A stretch of DNA of 64,000 nt from Aradus depressus (taxonomy: Eukaryota; Arthropoda; Insecta; Hemiptera; Aradidae), in NCBI GenBank assembly GCA_963662175.1, contig OY759217.1, positions 50,878,108 to 50,942,107 of the forward strand. Direction: 5' to 3'. Numbering within the stretch: the first letter of the stretch is position 1; each line of letters opens with the position of its first letter. The translations under genes and the position numbers were made by a program. Shown here one piece after another: positions 51,483-64,000 of this stretch. The notes below the pieces were generated by a model. That model ran no database searches and was not told the origin of the DNA. It saw nothing but the letters and a program-made list of their open reading frames with translations.

Positions 51483-52190
51483 AAGGGTAGGGATGGCAGT
51501 TGGTCACTATCGATAGTCCGAAACTATAAGTAGAAAACTATCGATAGTATCGATAATTCAGTAAGTTGACGCTTTTCATGCAAAATACTTTCCAATTCCA
51601 ATATTTTACTATAATAATTGTACATCTACCTAATTTAAATTATTCTACGTTATGAAGGATGAAAGGAGAATAAAAATATCAATCGAATAAGTAATTGTTC
51701 TTAAAAACCGAACTTTATTTTATGGAAATAACATTTTCTGTCAAAAATAATCGCACTATGTAAGAATAACACTTGGCAGGAATTTTAACACATTAGCTAA
51801 AGTTCAAAAACACTTATTGTAAGATAATCAAAAAACAATCAAATAGGTACAATGGCATAAGATTAAACTATTTTTATTTCAATCAATAACTTTCATAAAA
51901 CAAAACAAAAAATTAATTACCATTTGACAAAAAATACTTTTGTAAAACTTTATGGAACAGCAATCCAGCCAGGTTCTGCCGTGGGTTGTTTGGTCTTGGT
52001 GTGCCGGATTATAAGTTTCTTGGAGGCGTCTCAAGAGATGATCCCTTAAATTGGATGTGTTTAGCCCTCTATACTAGGAATTGGATTGGTTTTGTGTTCA
52101 GTAGTACTAGTACTTCTAGCAAGCGTTCATTCAAAATATTCAAATATTTCTCAGAAAACAATCTGTATCTGATCAAAGTTGATTAACATG
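51483..52190 (+). mobile_element. hAT-family transposon remnant
   Basis: The left side has TAGGGATGGCAGTTGGTCAC and ACTATCGATAGTATCGATAA, the same kind of ATCGATA subterminal repeats as the hAT at 30326. A transposase C-terminal fragment lies at 51986-52186. The right terminus was not identified. Confidence 0.6.
51986..52186 (+). pseudogene. hAT transposase C-terminal dimerisation fragment
   Basis: The frame has DDPLNWMCLALYTRNWIGFV followed by FSSTSTSSKRSFKIFKYF. This matches the hAT C-terminal pattern DPL.WW......P.L...A...L...TS.PSER.FS with several substitutions (the ER of SER is KR here). Only about 60 residues remain, with no catalytic region. Together with the ATCGATA ends 450 bp upstream it marks an internally deleted hAT copy. 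Confidence 0.6.
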
Positions 52191-54659
52191 CGTTGAAAAT
52201 TTACGCAACTTTTTTAAAAATATATATGAACATTTCGGTAAACTTCTTAATTTTTTTGTAGTTTTTTATTTTAATTTTTTTACTATTTATTTATTTTTTA
52301 TTCAAAATGTATCATGTATTGTTCGTCTATGTTCATTAGAAGCCGAAATATGGAGTTCAAAATATGTGTACGTTCGCGCGATTTTTAAAAAAAATAGAGG
52401 GGAACCCCTCACTGGCCTCGGAGGGAAGGGCACTGATTTTCTTGGAGGGGAAATTTATTTTTCATAAAATATTGAGTTACACAAGTTTTTTAAGGTCTTG
52501 ACAACGGACATGCCAGAAATATAGGATTTTTACGTTGTCGAACTATAACAATGGAATATATATATAAACAGTATATAACGAGTATATGTATCGTATATTG
52601 TATTGGGTCTTGTTCCGGATCCATTCTGCAGTAATGGAGGAAACCGGAAACCATGCCAAACGAACAAGGTTATTCAGGGTAATAATAATAATAATATTTT
52701 ATTTCCGTTAAAACATAACATGGTAATAATATACGTCATAAGAATGTATACATGAAGACTATAAATTAGATACATAAACAGATACTACCTACTAAAACAA
52801 AAATTATACGAACCATTAAGATATTTTATAAGTTTTCCGGGAGTTTTTTTTTTTCACGATGACATTTCGGGATTCATACGAGAAAAATAAAAAAAAGTTA
52901 TAAAGATCTGTATAAATAATTGAAAAAAATTAAATAAGAGGATTTTCGTTATGGCGCTCCTCAACCCACATCAGTTGAAGGAACAGAGCTTCGAAAGGAT
53001 CCTGCATCTCATTAAAGAGTTGGGAGGACAGGAAAGTAGTACTAGCGAGGGTCTGTTATATGGGCCTTTGGATAACATTGGTACAAAAGCCACCCCTGCA
53101 ATCAATCAATGAATATAAATGAAAGATGTAGCAGGGAGTAAGCTCTCACAAATGACTGAAAATTTCAAACTTTAATGTCAAAGGCCTTGAAATGGTAAAA
53201 AAGATAGAGATTTTCTCAAGCATCTCTCGCTTATAAGTATTTCACAGTAGAATAACAGGTTGATGATATCTGAATAGCGTCAACTAAACATTATAAAAAT
53301 ATTATAAAAATTGAATAAAAGAGTTCTTGAATTGGTTCAGATTGGACGGGAAATTGGGACAGGATTTGCATATTCCCTTCGTATGGAGGCCGGGTATAAA
53401 TGCAGAACTTTTTTTCTGAGGACTGGGAAAGATGAGAGGATGGGCTCTGCCTGGGGACGTAGTGTCCTCAATCAGTGCTAAACCCAGGTTTAGGTTGGGT
53501 AATTAGGTTAGCTCTGGGTACCTAGTCAATGGTCCCTGGCTAACCTTATTTAGCTGGAACCTCCGTCTCTTCAGTCTGTCCCACAACACACATCTCACTC
53601 TTCTCTCCTTAAATAATTATTTGATATGTCCGAATACATGTTTTGCTTCTTGTATCGATATAGTGAAAATACTAATAAATAAAATTAAAAAGGTGATAAA
53701 TAAAGCACTTTTTTATTGAACACTTATATGGTTCTCTCATGGAACATAAATAAATATATGTAGTGGGAGTTTGGTTCACTCACGGAACATAAATAAATTC
53801 CCCCTTCAAAACGGAAACGAAAAATCGTTACATTCTTCACCTTTCTCCTTTGATGCCTTTTAATATATGTCTATATACCGTAACAATGGTTAGTGATAAA
53901 AAAATTAATAATATGACAAATTTTTATTTTAAAGAATCGAATTTAACGTTGAAAATTAATAAAGTATGAAAAACGATGAGGTGTTAGAGACTATATGTTA
54001 TCTGAGTACTTTGGGTTCCAGGCCTGAGAATCCTTAGCGGCAAAATTCTGAACTAGTCAGATTATTTCATCCTCAACTCTTGTTCACGATAAAAACTTAA
54101 AACTTTTTATTAATTTATCTAATTTTTTTTAAGTGTGCAAATCTTTAAATTTACTTATTGTGCTTATTATAAGTGTATTAAATCTCTAATGCATCGCATA
54201 AAATATACACAATATAATGAGAAAAAAAAAGTGAAAACGGAGTTAAAAATGGTTAGTAGTTAATTTTTGTTTTATAACCGTCAAATAAATTTAACCAGAA
54301 TCAAATGTACAAAACACCTAATTTATTAATTTATCAATAAGTTAATCTATATCATATTTATAATGATAGGTATCTTTAAGGCAATATCTATAAGTTAATA
54401 AATTAATATAACCTTAACTGTAAATAGAAATTGTTACCATCATATTAAATTAATTAAAAAATTTCCTGAATTAAATTATTTCTCTCCTTTTACCAAAGTT
54501 AATAAAAATAGTTAAAATAAAAACATAGTCTACTAGCACAAAGAGAAACTGAAACAAGAAGAGTTAGGTACGGAAGTTACACTTCAAACCTCTCTACTAA
54601 CTGCACAAACATTTTTTTGCTGTTTATTTTATGATAAGGAATAGTTCTTATCGAGCCAA
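52191..54659. other. No gene recognised; AT-rich
   Basis: (AAT)n at 52680-52697 followed by TTTTATTTCCGTTAAAACAT may be the tail of an unidentified minus-strand LINE. Two related segments, TAAATAAATATATGTAGTGG and ACGGAACATAAATAAATTCC with TTCACTCACGGAACATAAAT, lie at 53745-53800. Otherwise nothing is recognised. Confidence 0.45.
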
Positions 54660-56275
54660 TTATCGACTTCTAAGCAGGTGCTTCGATCAATTTGTGCTTT
54701 TACTAGATGTAAGATATATTGTGGTGGACGTGGAAGTGTTTCGAGATACATACTGTCAAACCAAGTTGAAAGACATCTCTGGAAGAAATGCTGGACAAAG
54801 ATAACCAACAATGACCCCAGAGAAGTGGTGACGATCCCCCACCATCATCATCCGACCGACATCATCTGGTGTCGATAGAGGTGCTTCGATCGATTTGCGC
54901 GTCTACTAGATGTAATATATCTTCTGGTGGACGTGGAAGTGTTCCGAAATACATACTGTCAAACCAAGTTAAAGACATCTCTGGAAGAAATGCTGAACAC
55001 AGGTAACCAACAATGACCCCAGAGAAGTGGTGACGATCCCCCACCATCATCATCCGACCGACATCATCTGGTGTCGATAGAGGTGCTTCGATCGATTTGC
55101 GCGTCTACTAGATGTAATATATCTTCTGGTGGACGTGGAAGTGTTCCGAAATACATACTGTCAAACCAAGTTAAAGACATCTCTGGAAGAAATGCTGAAC
55201 ACAGGTAACCAACAATGACCCCAGAGAAGTGGTGACGATCCCCCACCATCATCATCCGACCGACATCATCTGGTGTCGATAGAGGTGCTTCGATCGATTT
55301 GCGCGTCTACTAGATGTAATATATCTTCTGGTGGACGTGGAAGTGTTCCGAAATACATACTGTCAAACCAAGTTAAAGACATCTCTGGAAGAAATGCTGG
55401 ACAAAGGTAACCAACAAAGATCCCATAGAAGTGGTGATGATCCCCCACCACCATCATCCGACCGACATCATCTGGTGTCGATAGAGGTGCTTCGATCGAT
55501 TTGCGCGTCTACTAGATGTAATATATCTTCTGGTGGACGTGGAAGTGTTCCGAAATACATACTGTCAAACCAAGTTAAAGACATCTCTGGAAGAAATGCT
55601 GAACACAGGTAACCAACAATGACCCCAGAGAAGTGGTGACGAACCCCCACCATCATCATCCGACCGACATCATCTGGTGTCGATAGAGGTGCTTCGATCG
55701 ATTTGCGCGTCTACTAGATGTAATATATCTTCTGGTGGACGTGGAAGTGTTCCGAAATACATACTGTCAAACCAAGTTAAAGACATCTCTGGAAGAAATG
55801 CTGAACACAGGTAACCAACAATGACCCCAGAGAAGTGGTGACGATCCCCCACCATCATCATCCGACCGACATCATCTGGTGTCGATAGAGGTGCTTCGAT
55901 CGATTTGCGCGTCTACTAGATGTAATATATCTTCTGGTGGACGTGGAAGTGTTCCGAAATACATACTGTCAAACCAAGTTAAAGACATCTCTGGAAGAAA
56001 TGCTGAACACAGGTAACCAACAATGACCCCAGAGAAGTGGTGATGATCCCCCACCATCATCATCCGACCGACATCATCTGGTGTCGATAGAGGTGCTTCG
56101 ATCGATTTGCGCGTCTACTAGATGTAATATATCTTCTGGTGGACGTGGAAGTGTTCCGAAATACATACTGTCAAACCAAGTTAAAGACATCTCTGGAAGA
56201 AATGCTGAACACAGGTAACCAACAATGACCCCAGAGAAGTGGTGACGATCCCCCACCATCATCATCCGACCGACA

Positions 56276-58869
56276 TCATCTGGTGTCGATAGAGGTGCTT
56301 CGATCGAAAGACATCTCTGGAAGAAGTGCTGAACAAAGGTAACCAACAATGATCCCGTAGAAGTGGTGATGATCCCCCACCATCATCATCCGACCGACAT
56401 CATCTGGTGTTGATAGAGGTGCTTCGATCGAAAGACATCTCTGGAAGAAATGCTGAACACAGGTAACCAACAATGACCCCAGAGAAGTGGTGACGATCCC
56501 CCACCATCATCATCCGACCGACATCATCTGGTGTCGATAGAGGTGCTTCGATCGATTTGCGCGTCTACTAGATGTAATATATCTTCTGGTGGACGTGGAA
56601 GTGTTCCGAAATACATACTGTCAAACCAAGTTAAAGACATCTCTGGAAGAAATGCTGAACACAGGTAACCAACAATGATCCCGTAGAAGTGGTGATGATC
56701 CCCCACCATCATCATCCGACCGACATCATCTGGTGTCGATAGAGGTGCTTCGATCGATTTGCGCATCTACTAGATGTAATATATCTTCTGGTGGACGTGG
56801 AAGTGTTCCGAAATACATACTGTCAAACCAAGTTAAAGACATCTCTGGAAGAAATGCTGAACACAGGTAACCAACAATGACCCCAGAGAAGTGGTGACGA
56901 TCCCCCACCATCATCATCCGACCGACATCATCTGGTGTCGATAGAGGTGCTTCGATCGATTTGCGCATCTACTAGATGTAATATATCTTCTGGTGGACGT
57001 GGAAGTGTTCCGAAATACATACTGTCAAACCAAGTTAAAGACATCTCTGGAAGAAGTGCTGAACACAGGTAACCAACAATGACCCCAGAGAAGTGGTGAC
57101 GATCCCCCACCATCATCATCCGACCGACATCATCTGGTGTCGATAGAGGTGCTTCGATCGATTTGCGCGTCTACTAGATGTAATATATCTTCTGGTGGAC
57201 GTGGAAGTGTTCCGAAATACATACTGTCAAACCAAGTTAAAGACATCTCTGGAAGAAATGCTGAACACAGGTAACCAACAATGACCCCAGAGAAGTGGTG
57301 ACGATCCCCCACCATCATCATCCGACCGACATCATCTGGTGTCGATAGAGGTGCTTCGATCGATTTGCGCGTCTACTAGATGTAATATATCTTCTGGTGG
57401 ACGTGGAAGTGTTCCGAAATACATACTGTCAAACCAAGTTAAAGACATCTCTGGAAGAAATGCTGAACACAGGTAACCAACAATGACCCCAGAGAAGTGG
57501 TGATGATCCCCCACCACCATCATCCGACCGACATCATCTGGTGTCGATAGAGGTGCTTCGATCGATTTGCGCATCTACTAGATGTAATATATCTTCTGGT
57601 GGACGTGGAAGTGTTCCGAAATACATACTGTCAAACCAAGTTAAAGACATCTCTGGAAGAAATGCTGGACAAAGGTAACCAACAATGACCCCAGAGAAGT
57701 GGTGACGATCCCCCACCATCATCATCCGACCGACATCATCTGGTGTCGATAGAGGTGCTTCGATCGAAAGACATCTCTGGAAGAAGTGCTGAACAAAGGT
57801 AACCAACAATGATCCCGTAGAAGTGGTGATGATCCCCCACCATCATCATCCGACCGACATCATCTGGTGTTGATAGAGGTGCTTCGATCGATTTGCGCGT
57901 CTACTAGATGTAATATATCTTCTGGTGGACGTGGAAGTGTTCCGAAATACATACTGTCAAACCAAGTTAAAGACATCTCTGGAAGAAATGCTGAACACAG
58001 GTAACCAACAATGACCCCAGAGAAGTGGTGACGATCCCCCACCATCATCATCCGACCGACATCATCTGGTGTCGATAGAGGTGCTTCGATCGATTTGCGC
58101 GTCTACTAGATGTAATATATCTTCTGGTGGACGTGGAAGTGTTCCGAAATACATACTGTCAAACCAAGTTAAAGACATCTCTGGAAGAAGTGCTGAACAA
58201 AGGTAACCAACAATGATCCCGTAGAAGTGGTGATGATCCCCCACCATCATCATCCGACCGACATCATCTGGTGTTGATAGAGGTGCTTCGATCGATTTGC
58301 GCGTCTACTAGATGTAATATATCTTCTGGTGGACGTGGAAGTGTTCCGAAATACATACTGTCAAACCAAGTTAAAGACATCTCTGGAAGAAATGCTGAAC
58401 ACAGGTAACCAACAATGACCCCAGAGAAGTGGTGACGATCCCCCACCATCATCATCCGACCGACATCATCTGGTGTCGATAGAGGTGCTTCGATCGATTT
58501 GCGCGTCTACTAGATGTAATATATCTTCTGGTGGACGTGGAAGTGTTCCGAAATACATACTGTCAAACCAAGTTAAAGACATCTCTGGAAGAAATGCTGG
58601 ACAAAGGTAACCAACAAAGATCCCATAGAAGTGGTGATGATCCCCCACCACCATCATCCGACCGACATCATCTGGTGTCGATAGAGGTGCTTCGATCGAT
58701 TTGCGCGTCTACTAGATGTAATATATCTTCTGGTGGACGTGGAAGTGTTCCGAAATACATACTGTCAAACCAAGTTAAAGACATCTCTGGAAGAAGTGCT
58801 GAACAAAGGTAACCAACAATGACCCCAGAGAAGTGGTGACGATCCCCCACCATCATCATCCGACCGACA
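56276..58869. repeat. Satellite higher-order repeat, block 1 (2594 bp)
   Basis: Order of short (S) and full (F) monomers: S S F6 S F5. Diagnostic variants: AAAGATCCCATAG in the monomer at 58466 and GGTGTTGATAG at the left of those at 57860 and 58264. Confidence 0.92.
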
Positions 58870-61800
58870 TCATCTGGTGTCGATAGAGGTGCTTCGATCG
58901 AAAGACATCTCTGGAAGAAGTGCTGAACAAAGGTAACCAACAATGATCCCGTAGAAGTGGTGATGATCCCCCACCATCATCATCCGACCGACATCATCTG
59001 GTGTTGATAGAGGTGCTTCGATCGAAAGACATCTCTGGAAGAAATGCTGAACACAGGTAACCAACAATGACCCCAGAGAAGTGGTGACGATCCCCCACCA
59101 TCATCATCCGACCGACATCATCTGGTGTCGATAGAGGTGCTTCGATCGATTTGCGCGTCTACTAGATGTAATATATCTTCTGGTGGACGTGGAAGTGTTC
59201 CGAAATACATACTGTCAAACCAAGTTAAAGACATCTCTGGAAGAAATGCTGAACACAGGTAACCAACAATGATCCCGTAGAAGTGGTGATGATCCCCCAC
59301 CATCATCATCCGACCGACATCATCTGGTGTCGATAGAGGTGCTTCGATCGATTTGCGCATCTACTAGATGTAATATATCTTCTGGTGGACGTGGAAGTGT
59401 TCCGAAATACATACTGTCAAACCAAGTTAAAGACATCTCTGGAAGAAATGCTGAACACAGGTAACCAACAATGACCCCAGAGAAGTGGTGACGATCCCCC
59501 ACCATCATCATCCGACCGACATCATCTGGTGTCGATAGAGGTGCTTCGATCGATTTGCGCATCTACTAGATGTAATATATCTTCTGGTGGACGTGGAAGT
59601 GTTCCGAAATACATACTGTCAAACCAAGTTAAAGACATCTCTGGAAGAAGTGCTGAACACAGGTAACCAACAATGACCCCAGAGAAGTGGTGACGATCCC
59701 CCACCATCATCATCCGACCGACATCATCTGGTGTCGATAGAGGTGCTTCGATCGATTTGCGCGTCTACTAGATGTAATATATCTTCTGGTGGACGTGGAA
59801 GTGTTCCGAAATACATACTGTCAAACCAAGTTAAAGACATCTCTGGAAGAAATGCTGAACACAGGTAACCAACAATGACCCCAGAGAAGTGGTGACGATC
59901 CCCCACCATCATCATCCGACCGACATCATCTGGTGTCGATAGAGGTGCTTCGATCGATTTGCGCGTCTACTAGATGTAATATATCTTCTGGTGGACGTGG
60001 AAGTGTTCCGAAATACATACTGTCAAACCAAGTTAAAGACATCTCTGGAAGAAATGCTGAACACAGGTAACCAACAATGACCCCAGAGAAGTGGTGATGA
60101 TCCCCCACCACCATCATCCGACCGACATCATCTGGTGTCGATAGAGGTGCTTCGATCGATTTGCGCATCTACTAGATGTAATATATCTTCTGGTGGACGT
60201 GGAAGTGTTCCGAAATACATACTGTCAAACCAAGTTAAAGACATCTCTGGAAGAAATGCTGGACAAAGGTAACCAACAATGACCCCAGAGAAGTGGTGAC
60301 GATCCCCCACCATCATCATCCGACCGACATCATCTGGTGTCGATAGAGGTGCTTCGATCGAAAGACATCTCTGGAAGAAGTGCTGAACAAAGGTAACCAA
60401 CAATGATCCCGTAGAAGTGGTGATGATCCCCCACCATCATCATCCGACCGACATCATCTGGTGTTGATAGAGGTGCTTCGATCGATTTGCGCGTCTACTA
60501 GATGTAATATATCTTCTGGTGGACGTGGAAGTGTTCCGAAATACATACTGTCAAACCAAGTTAAAGACATCTCTGGAAGAAATGCTGAACACAGGTAACC
60601 AACAATGACCCCAGAGAAGTGGTGACGATCCCCCACCATCATCATCCGACCGACATCATCTGGTGTCGATAGAGGTGCTTCGATCGATTTGCGCGTCTAC
60701 TAGATGTAATATATCTTCTGGTGGACGTGGAAGTGTTCCGAAATACATACTGTCAAACCAAGTTAAAGACATCTCTGGAAGAAGTGCTGAACAAAGGTAA
60801 CCAACAATGATCCCGTAGAAGTGGTGATGATCCCCCACCATCATCATCCGACCGACATCATCTGGTGTTGATAGAGGTGCTTCGATCGATTTGCGCGTCT
60901 ACTAGATGTAATATATCTTCTGGTGGACGTGGAAGTGTTCCGAAATACATACTGTCAAACCAAGTTAAAGACATCTCTGGAAGAAATGCTGAACACAGGT
61001 AACCAACAATGACCCCAGAGAAGTGGTGACGATCCCCCACCATCATCATCCGACCGACATCATCTGGTGTCGATAGAGGTGCTTCGATCGATTTGCGCGT
61101 CTACTAGATGTAATATATCTTCTGGTGGACGTGGAAGTGTTCCGAAATACATACTGTCAAACCAAGTTAAAGACATCTCTGGAAGAAATGCTGAACACAG
61201 GTAACCAACAATGACCCCAGAGAAGTGGTGACGATCCCCCACCATCATCATCCGACCGACATCATCTGGTGTCGATAGAGGTGCTTCGATCGATTTGCGC
61301 GTCTACTAGATGTAATATATCTTCTGGTGGACGTGGAAGTGTTCCGAAATACATACTGTCAAACCAAGTTAAAGACATCTCTGGAAGAAATGCTGAACAC
61401 AGGTAACCAACAATGACCCCAGAGAAGTGGTGATGATCCCCCACCACCATCATCCGACCGACATCATCTGGTGTCGATAGAGGTGCTTCGATCGATTTGC
61501 GCATCTACTAGATGTAATATATCTTCTGGTGGACGTGGAAGTGTTCCGAAATACATACTGTCAAACCAAGTTAAAGACATCTCTGGAAGAAATGCTGGAC
61601 AAAGGTAACCAACAATGACCCCAGAGAAGTGGTGACGATCCCCCACCATCATCATCCGACCGACATCATCTGGTGTCGATAGAGGTGCTTCGATCGAAAG
61701 ACATCTCTGGAAGAAGTGCTGAACAAAGGTAACCAACAATGATCCCGTAGAAGTGGTGATGATCCCCCACCATCATCATCCGACCGACATCATCTGGTGT

Positions 61801-62193
61801 TGATAGAGGTGCTTCGATCGATTTGCGCGTCTACTAGATGTAATATATCTTCTGGTGGACGTGGAAGTGTTCCGAAATACATACTGTCAAACCAAGTTAA
61901 AGACATCTCTGGAAGAAATGCTGAACACAGGTAACCAACAAAGATCCCATAGAAGTGGTGATGATCCCCCACCACCATCATCCGACCGACATCATCTGGT
62001 GTCGATAGAGGTGCTTCGATCGATTTGCGCGTCTACTAGATGTAATATATCTTCTGGTGGACGTGGAAGTGTTCCGAAATACATACTGTCAAACCAAGTT
62101 AAAGACATCTCTGGAAGAAGTGCTGAACAAAGGTAACCAACAATGACCCCAGAGAAGTGGTGACGATCCCCCACCATCATCATCCGACCGACA
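58870..62193. repeat. Satellite higher-order repeat, block 2 (3324 bp, expanded)
   Basis: S S F6 S F6 S F2, equal to block 1 plus an extra 730-bp F F F S segment (61060-61789 repeats 59724-60453). The monomer at 61790 is recombinant. Confidence 0.9.
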
Positions 62194-64000
62194 TCATCTG
62201 GTGTCGATAGAGGTGCTTCGATCGAAAGACATCTCTGGAAGAAGTGCTGAACAAAGGTAACCAACAATGATCCCGTAGAAGTGGTGATGATCCCCCACCA
62301 TCATCATCCGACCGACATCATCTGGTGTTGATAGAGGTGCTTCGATCGAAAGACATCTCTGGAAGAAATGCTGAACACAGGTAACCAACAATGACCCCAG
62401 AGAAGTGGTGACGATCCCCCACCATCATCATCCGACCGACATCATCTGGTGTCGATAGAGGTGCTTCGATCGATTTGCGCGTCTACTAGATGTAATATAT
62501 CTTCTGGTGGACGTGGAAGTGTTCCGAAATACATACTGTCAAACCAAGTTAAAGACATCTCTGGAAGAAATGCTGAACACAGGTAACCAACAATGATCCC
62601 GTAGAAGTGGTGATGATCCCCCACCATCATCATCCGACCGACATCATCTGGTGTCGATAGAGGTGCTTCGATCGATTTGCGCATCTACTAGATGTAATAT
62701 ATCTTCTGGTGGACGTGGAAGTGTTCCGAAATACATACTGTCAAACCAAGTTAAAGACATCTCTGGAAGAAATGCTGAACACAGGTAACCAACAATGACC
62801 CAGAGAAGTGGTGACGATCCCCCACCATCATCATCCGACCGACATCATCTGGTGTCGATAGAGGTGCTTCGATCGATTTGCGCATCTACTAGATGTAATA
62901 TATCTTCTGGTGGACGTGGAAGTGTTCCGAAATACATACTGTCAAACCAAGTTAAAGACATCTCTGGAAGAAGTGCTGAACACAGGTAACCAACAATGAC
63001 CCCAGAGAAGTGGTGACGATCCCCCACCATCATCATCCGACCGACATCATCTGGTGTCGATAGAGGTGCTTCGATCGATTTGCGCGTCTACTAGATGTAA
63101 TATATCTTCTGGTGGACGTGGAAGTGTTCCGAAATACATACTGTCAAACCAAGTTAAAGACATCTCTGGAAGAAATGCTGAACACAGGTAACCAACAATG
63201 ACCCCAGAGAAGTGGTGACGATCCCCCACCATCATCATCCGACCGACATCATCTGGTGTCGATAGAGGTGCTTCGATCGATTTGCGCGTCTACTAGATGT
63301 AATATATCTTCTGGTGGACGTGGAAGTGTTCCGAAATACATACTGTCAAACCAAGTTAAAGACATCTCTGGAAGAAATGCTGAACACAGGTAACCAACAA
63401 TGACCCCAGAGAAGTGGTGATGATCCCCCACCACCATCATCCGACCGACATCATCTGGTGTCGATAGAGGTGCTTCGATCGATTTGCGCATCTACTAGAT
63501 GTAATATATCTTCTGGTGGACGTGGAAGTGTTCCGAAATACATACTGTCAAACCAAGTTAAAGACATCTCTGGAAGAAATGCTGGACAAAGGTAACCAAC
63601 AATGACCCCAGAGAAGTGGTGACGATCCCCCACCATCATCATCCGACCGACATCATCTGGTGTCGATAGAGGTGCTTCGATCGAAAGACATCTCTGGAAG
63701 AAGTGCTGAACAAAGGTAACCAACAATGATCCCGTAGAAGTGGTGATGATCCCCCACCATCATCATCCGACCGACATCATCTGGTGTTGATAGAGGTGCT
63801 TCGATCGATTTGCGCGTCTACTAGATGTAATATATCTTCTGGTGGACGTGGAAGTGTTCCGAAATACATACTGTCAAACCAAGTTAAAGACATCTCTGGA
63901 AGAAATGCTGAACACAGGTAACCAACAATGACCCCAGAGAAGTGGTGACGATCCCCCACCATCATCATCCGACCGACATCATCTGGTGTCGATAGAGGTG
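62194..64000. repeat. Satellite higher-order repeat, block 3 (partial)
   Basis: S S F6 S F then a partial monomer at the window edge, in step with block 1. The monomer at 62644 has one C fewer in the GACCCCAG run. Confidence 0.9.

Larger units (their letters stand above)
54660..64000. repeat. 202-bp satellite array (40 full and 10 shortened monomers, plus a partial)
   Basis: Monomers of 202 bp (landmarks GCTTCGATCGATTTGCGC, ACTAGATGTAATATATCTTC, TCCGAAATACATACTGTCAA, GGTAACCAACAATGACCCC, CATCATCATCCGACCGACAT) are joined head to tail from 54862. Ten monomers are 124 bp, made by one 78-bp deletion joining TCGATCGA to AAGACATCTCTGG. The counts fit the coordinates exactly with one 201-bp monomer (62644-62844). 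The leftmost monomer (54660-54861) is clearly diverged. Most monomers keep a 63-91-codon minus-strand frame, but 202 is not a multiple of three and the frames are not joined, so I do not call genes. The array continues past the right edge. Confidence 0.97.

Noticed and set aside
54862..63968. Repeated 63-91-codon minus-strand frames in the satellite
   Set aside because: The 202-bp period shifts frame between monomers, the frames have no start or splice context, and the short monomers change the peptide. This is satellite DNA, not a gene family.
54660..64000. CRISPR-like regular array
   Set aside because: Units are contiguous 202-bp satellite monomers without unique spacers, and the context is eukaryotic.

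Overview
The window is repeat-dominated eukaryotic nuclear DNA, almost certainly arthropod and probably insect. The grounds are an exon of a klingon/lachesin-type neural Ig protein, an R1-group LINE, and many insect-style DNA transposons, a tRNA-derived SINE and satellites. The high density of SINE copies and of one unnamed dispersed repeat would suit a large hemipteran-like genome, but I cannot fix the order or species from sequence alone. There is no bacterial gene organisation, no operon and no CRISPR.

Host coding content is tiny. One exon is convincing (30070..30273, plus strand: C-terminal half of an Ig domain with symmetric phase-1 introns). A second is only a candidate (2029..2171, minus strand: a GC3-rich 143-bp segment with splice-like edges). 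Two small ORFs (28709..29053 and 29682..29822) are unassigned. Everything else is intron or intergenic DNA built from layered mobile elements.

Layout. 1-0.6 kb: a 69-bp tRNA-like tandem repeat and a GATA-rich palindromic patch. 0.8-12 kb: dispersed repeat family D, seven SINE copies, a TIR MITE, minisatellites and a fold-back element carrying hammerhead-ribozyme-like motifs. 12.1-14.1 kb: a truncated but open R1-group LINE ORF2 (minus). 16.2-17.4 kb: a Penelope-like (PLE) GIY-YIG fragment, with a hammerhead-like motif beside it that is cut by a SINE insertion with a clear target duplication. 18.2-18.9 and 40.3-40.8 kb: two related non-autonomous Helitrons. 19.4-20.6 kb: a Ty3/gypsy pol remnant split by a MITE. 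20.6-21.0 kb: a second fold-back element. 21.6-22.8 kb: a second R1-group LINE fragment split by a Harbinger-type transposon. 24.2-25.3 kb: 51-57-bp and 110-bp tandem repeats. 30.3-31.0 kb: a hAT deletion derivative 52 bp downstream of the Ig exon. 38.8-39.3 kb: a 60-bp tandem repeat. 40.9-41.4 kb: a LINE 3' end. 43.5-44.9 kb: a large imperfect inverted repeat. 45.6 kb: a Tc1 transposase fragment. 46.8 kb: a hAT MITE. 48.2-49.5 kb: a tandem array made from the 3' end of the local SINE, partly organised as a three-unit higher-order repeat. 51.5-52.2 kb: a second hAT remnant. 54.66-64.0 kb: a 202-bp satellite (40 full and 10 shortened 124-bp monomers, continuing off the window) with a 2594-bp higher-order repeat, a 730-bp internal expansion and a visible recombinant monomer.

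The most interesting material is (a) a set of hammerhead-like cores (CTGANGA, hairpin, GAAA, short palindrome, TA) in two repeat families, with changes at the tolerant position 7 and compensated stem II sequences; (b) a SINE tail turned into a satellite-like array; and (c) the detailed crossover history readable in the 202-bp satellite.
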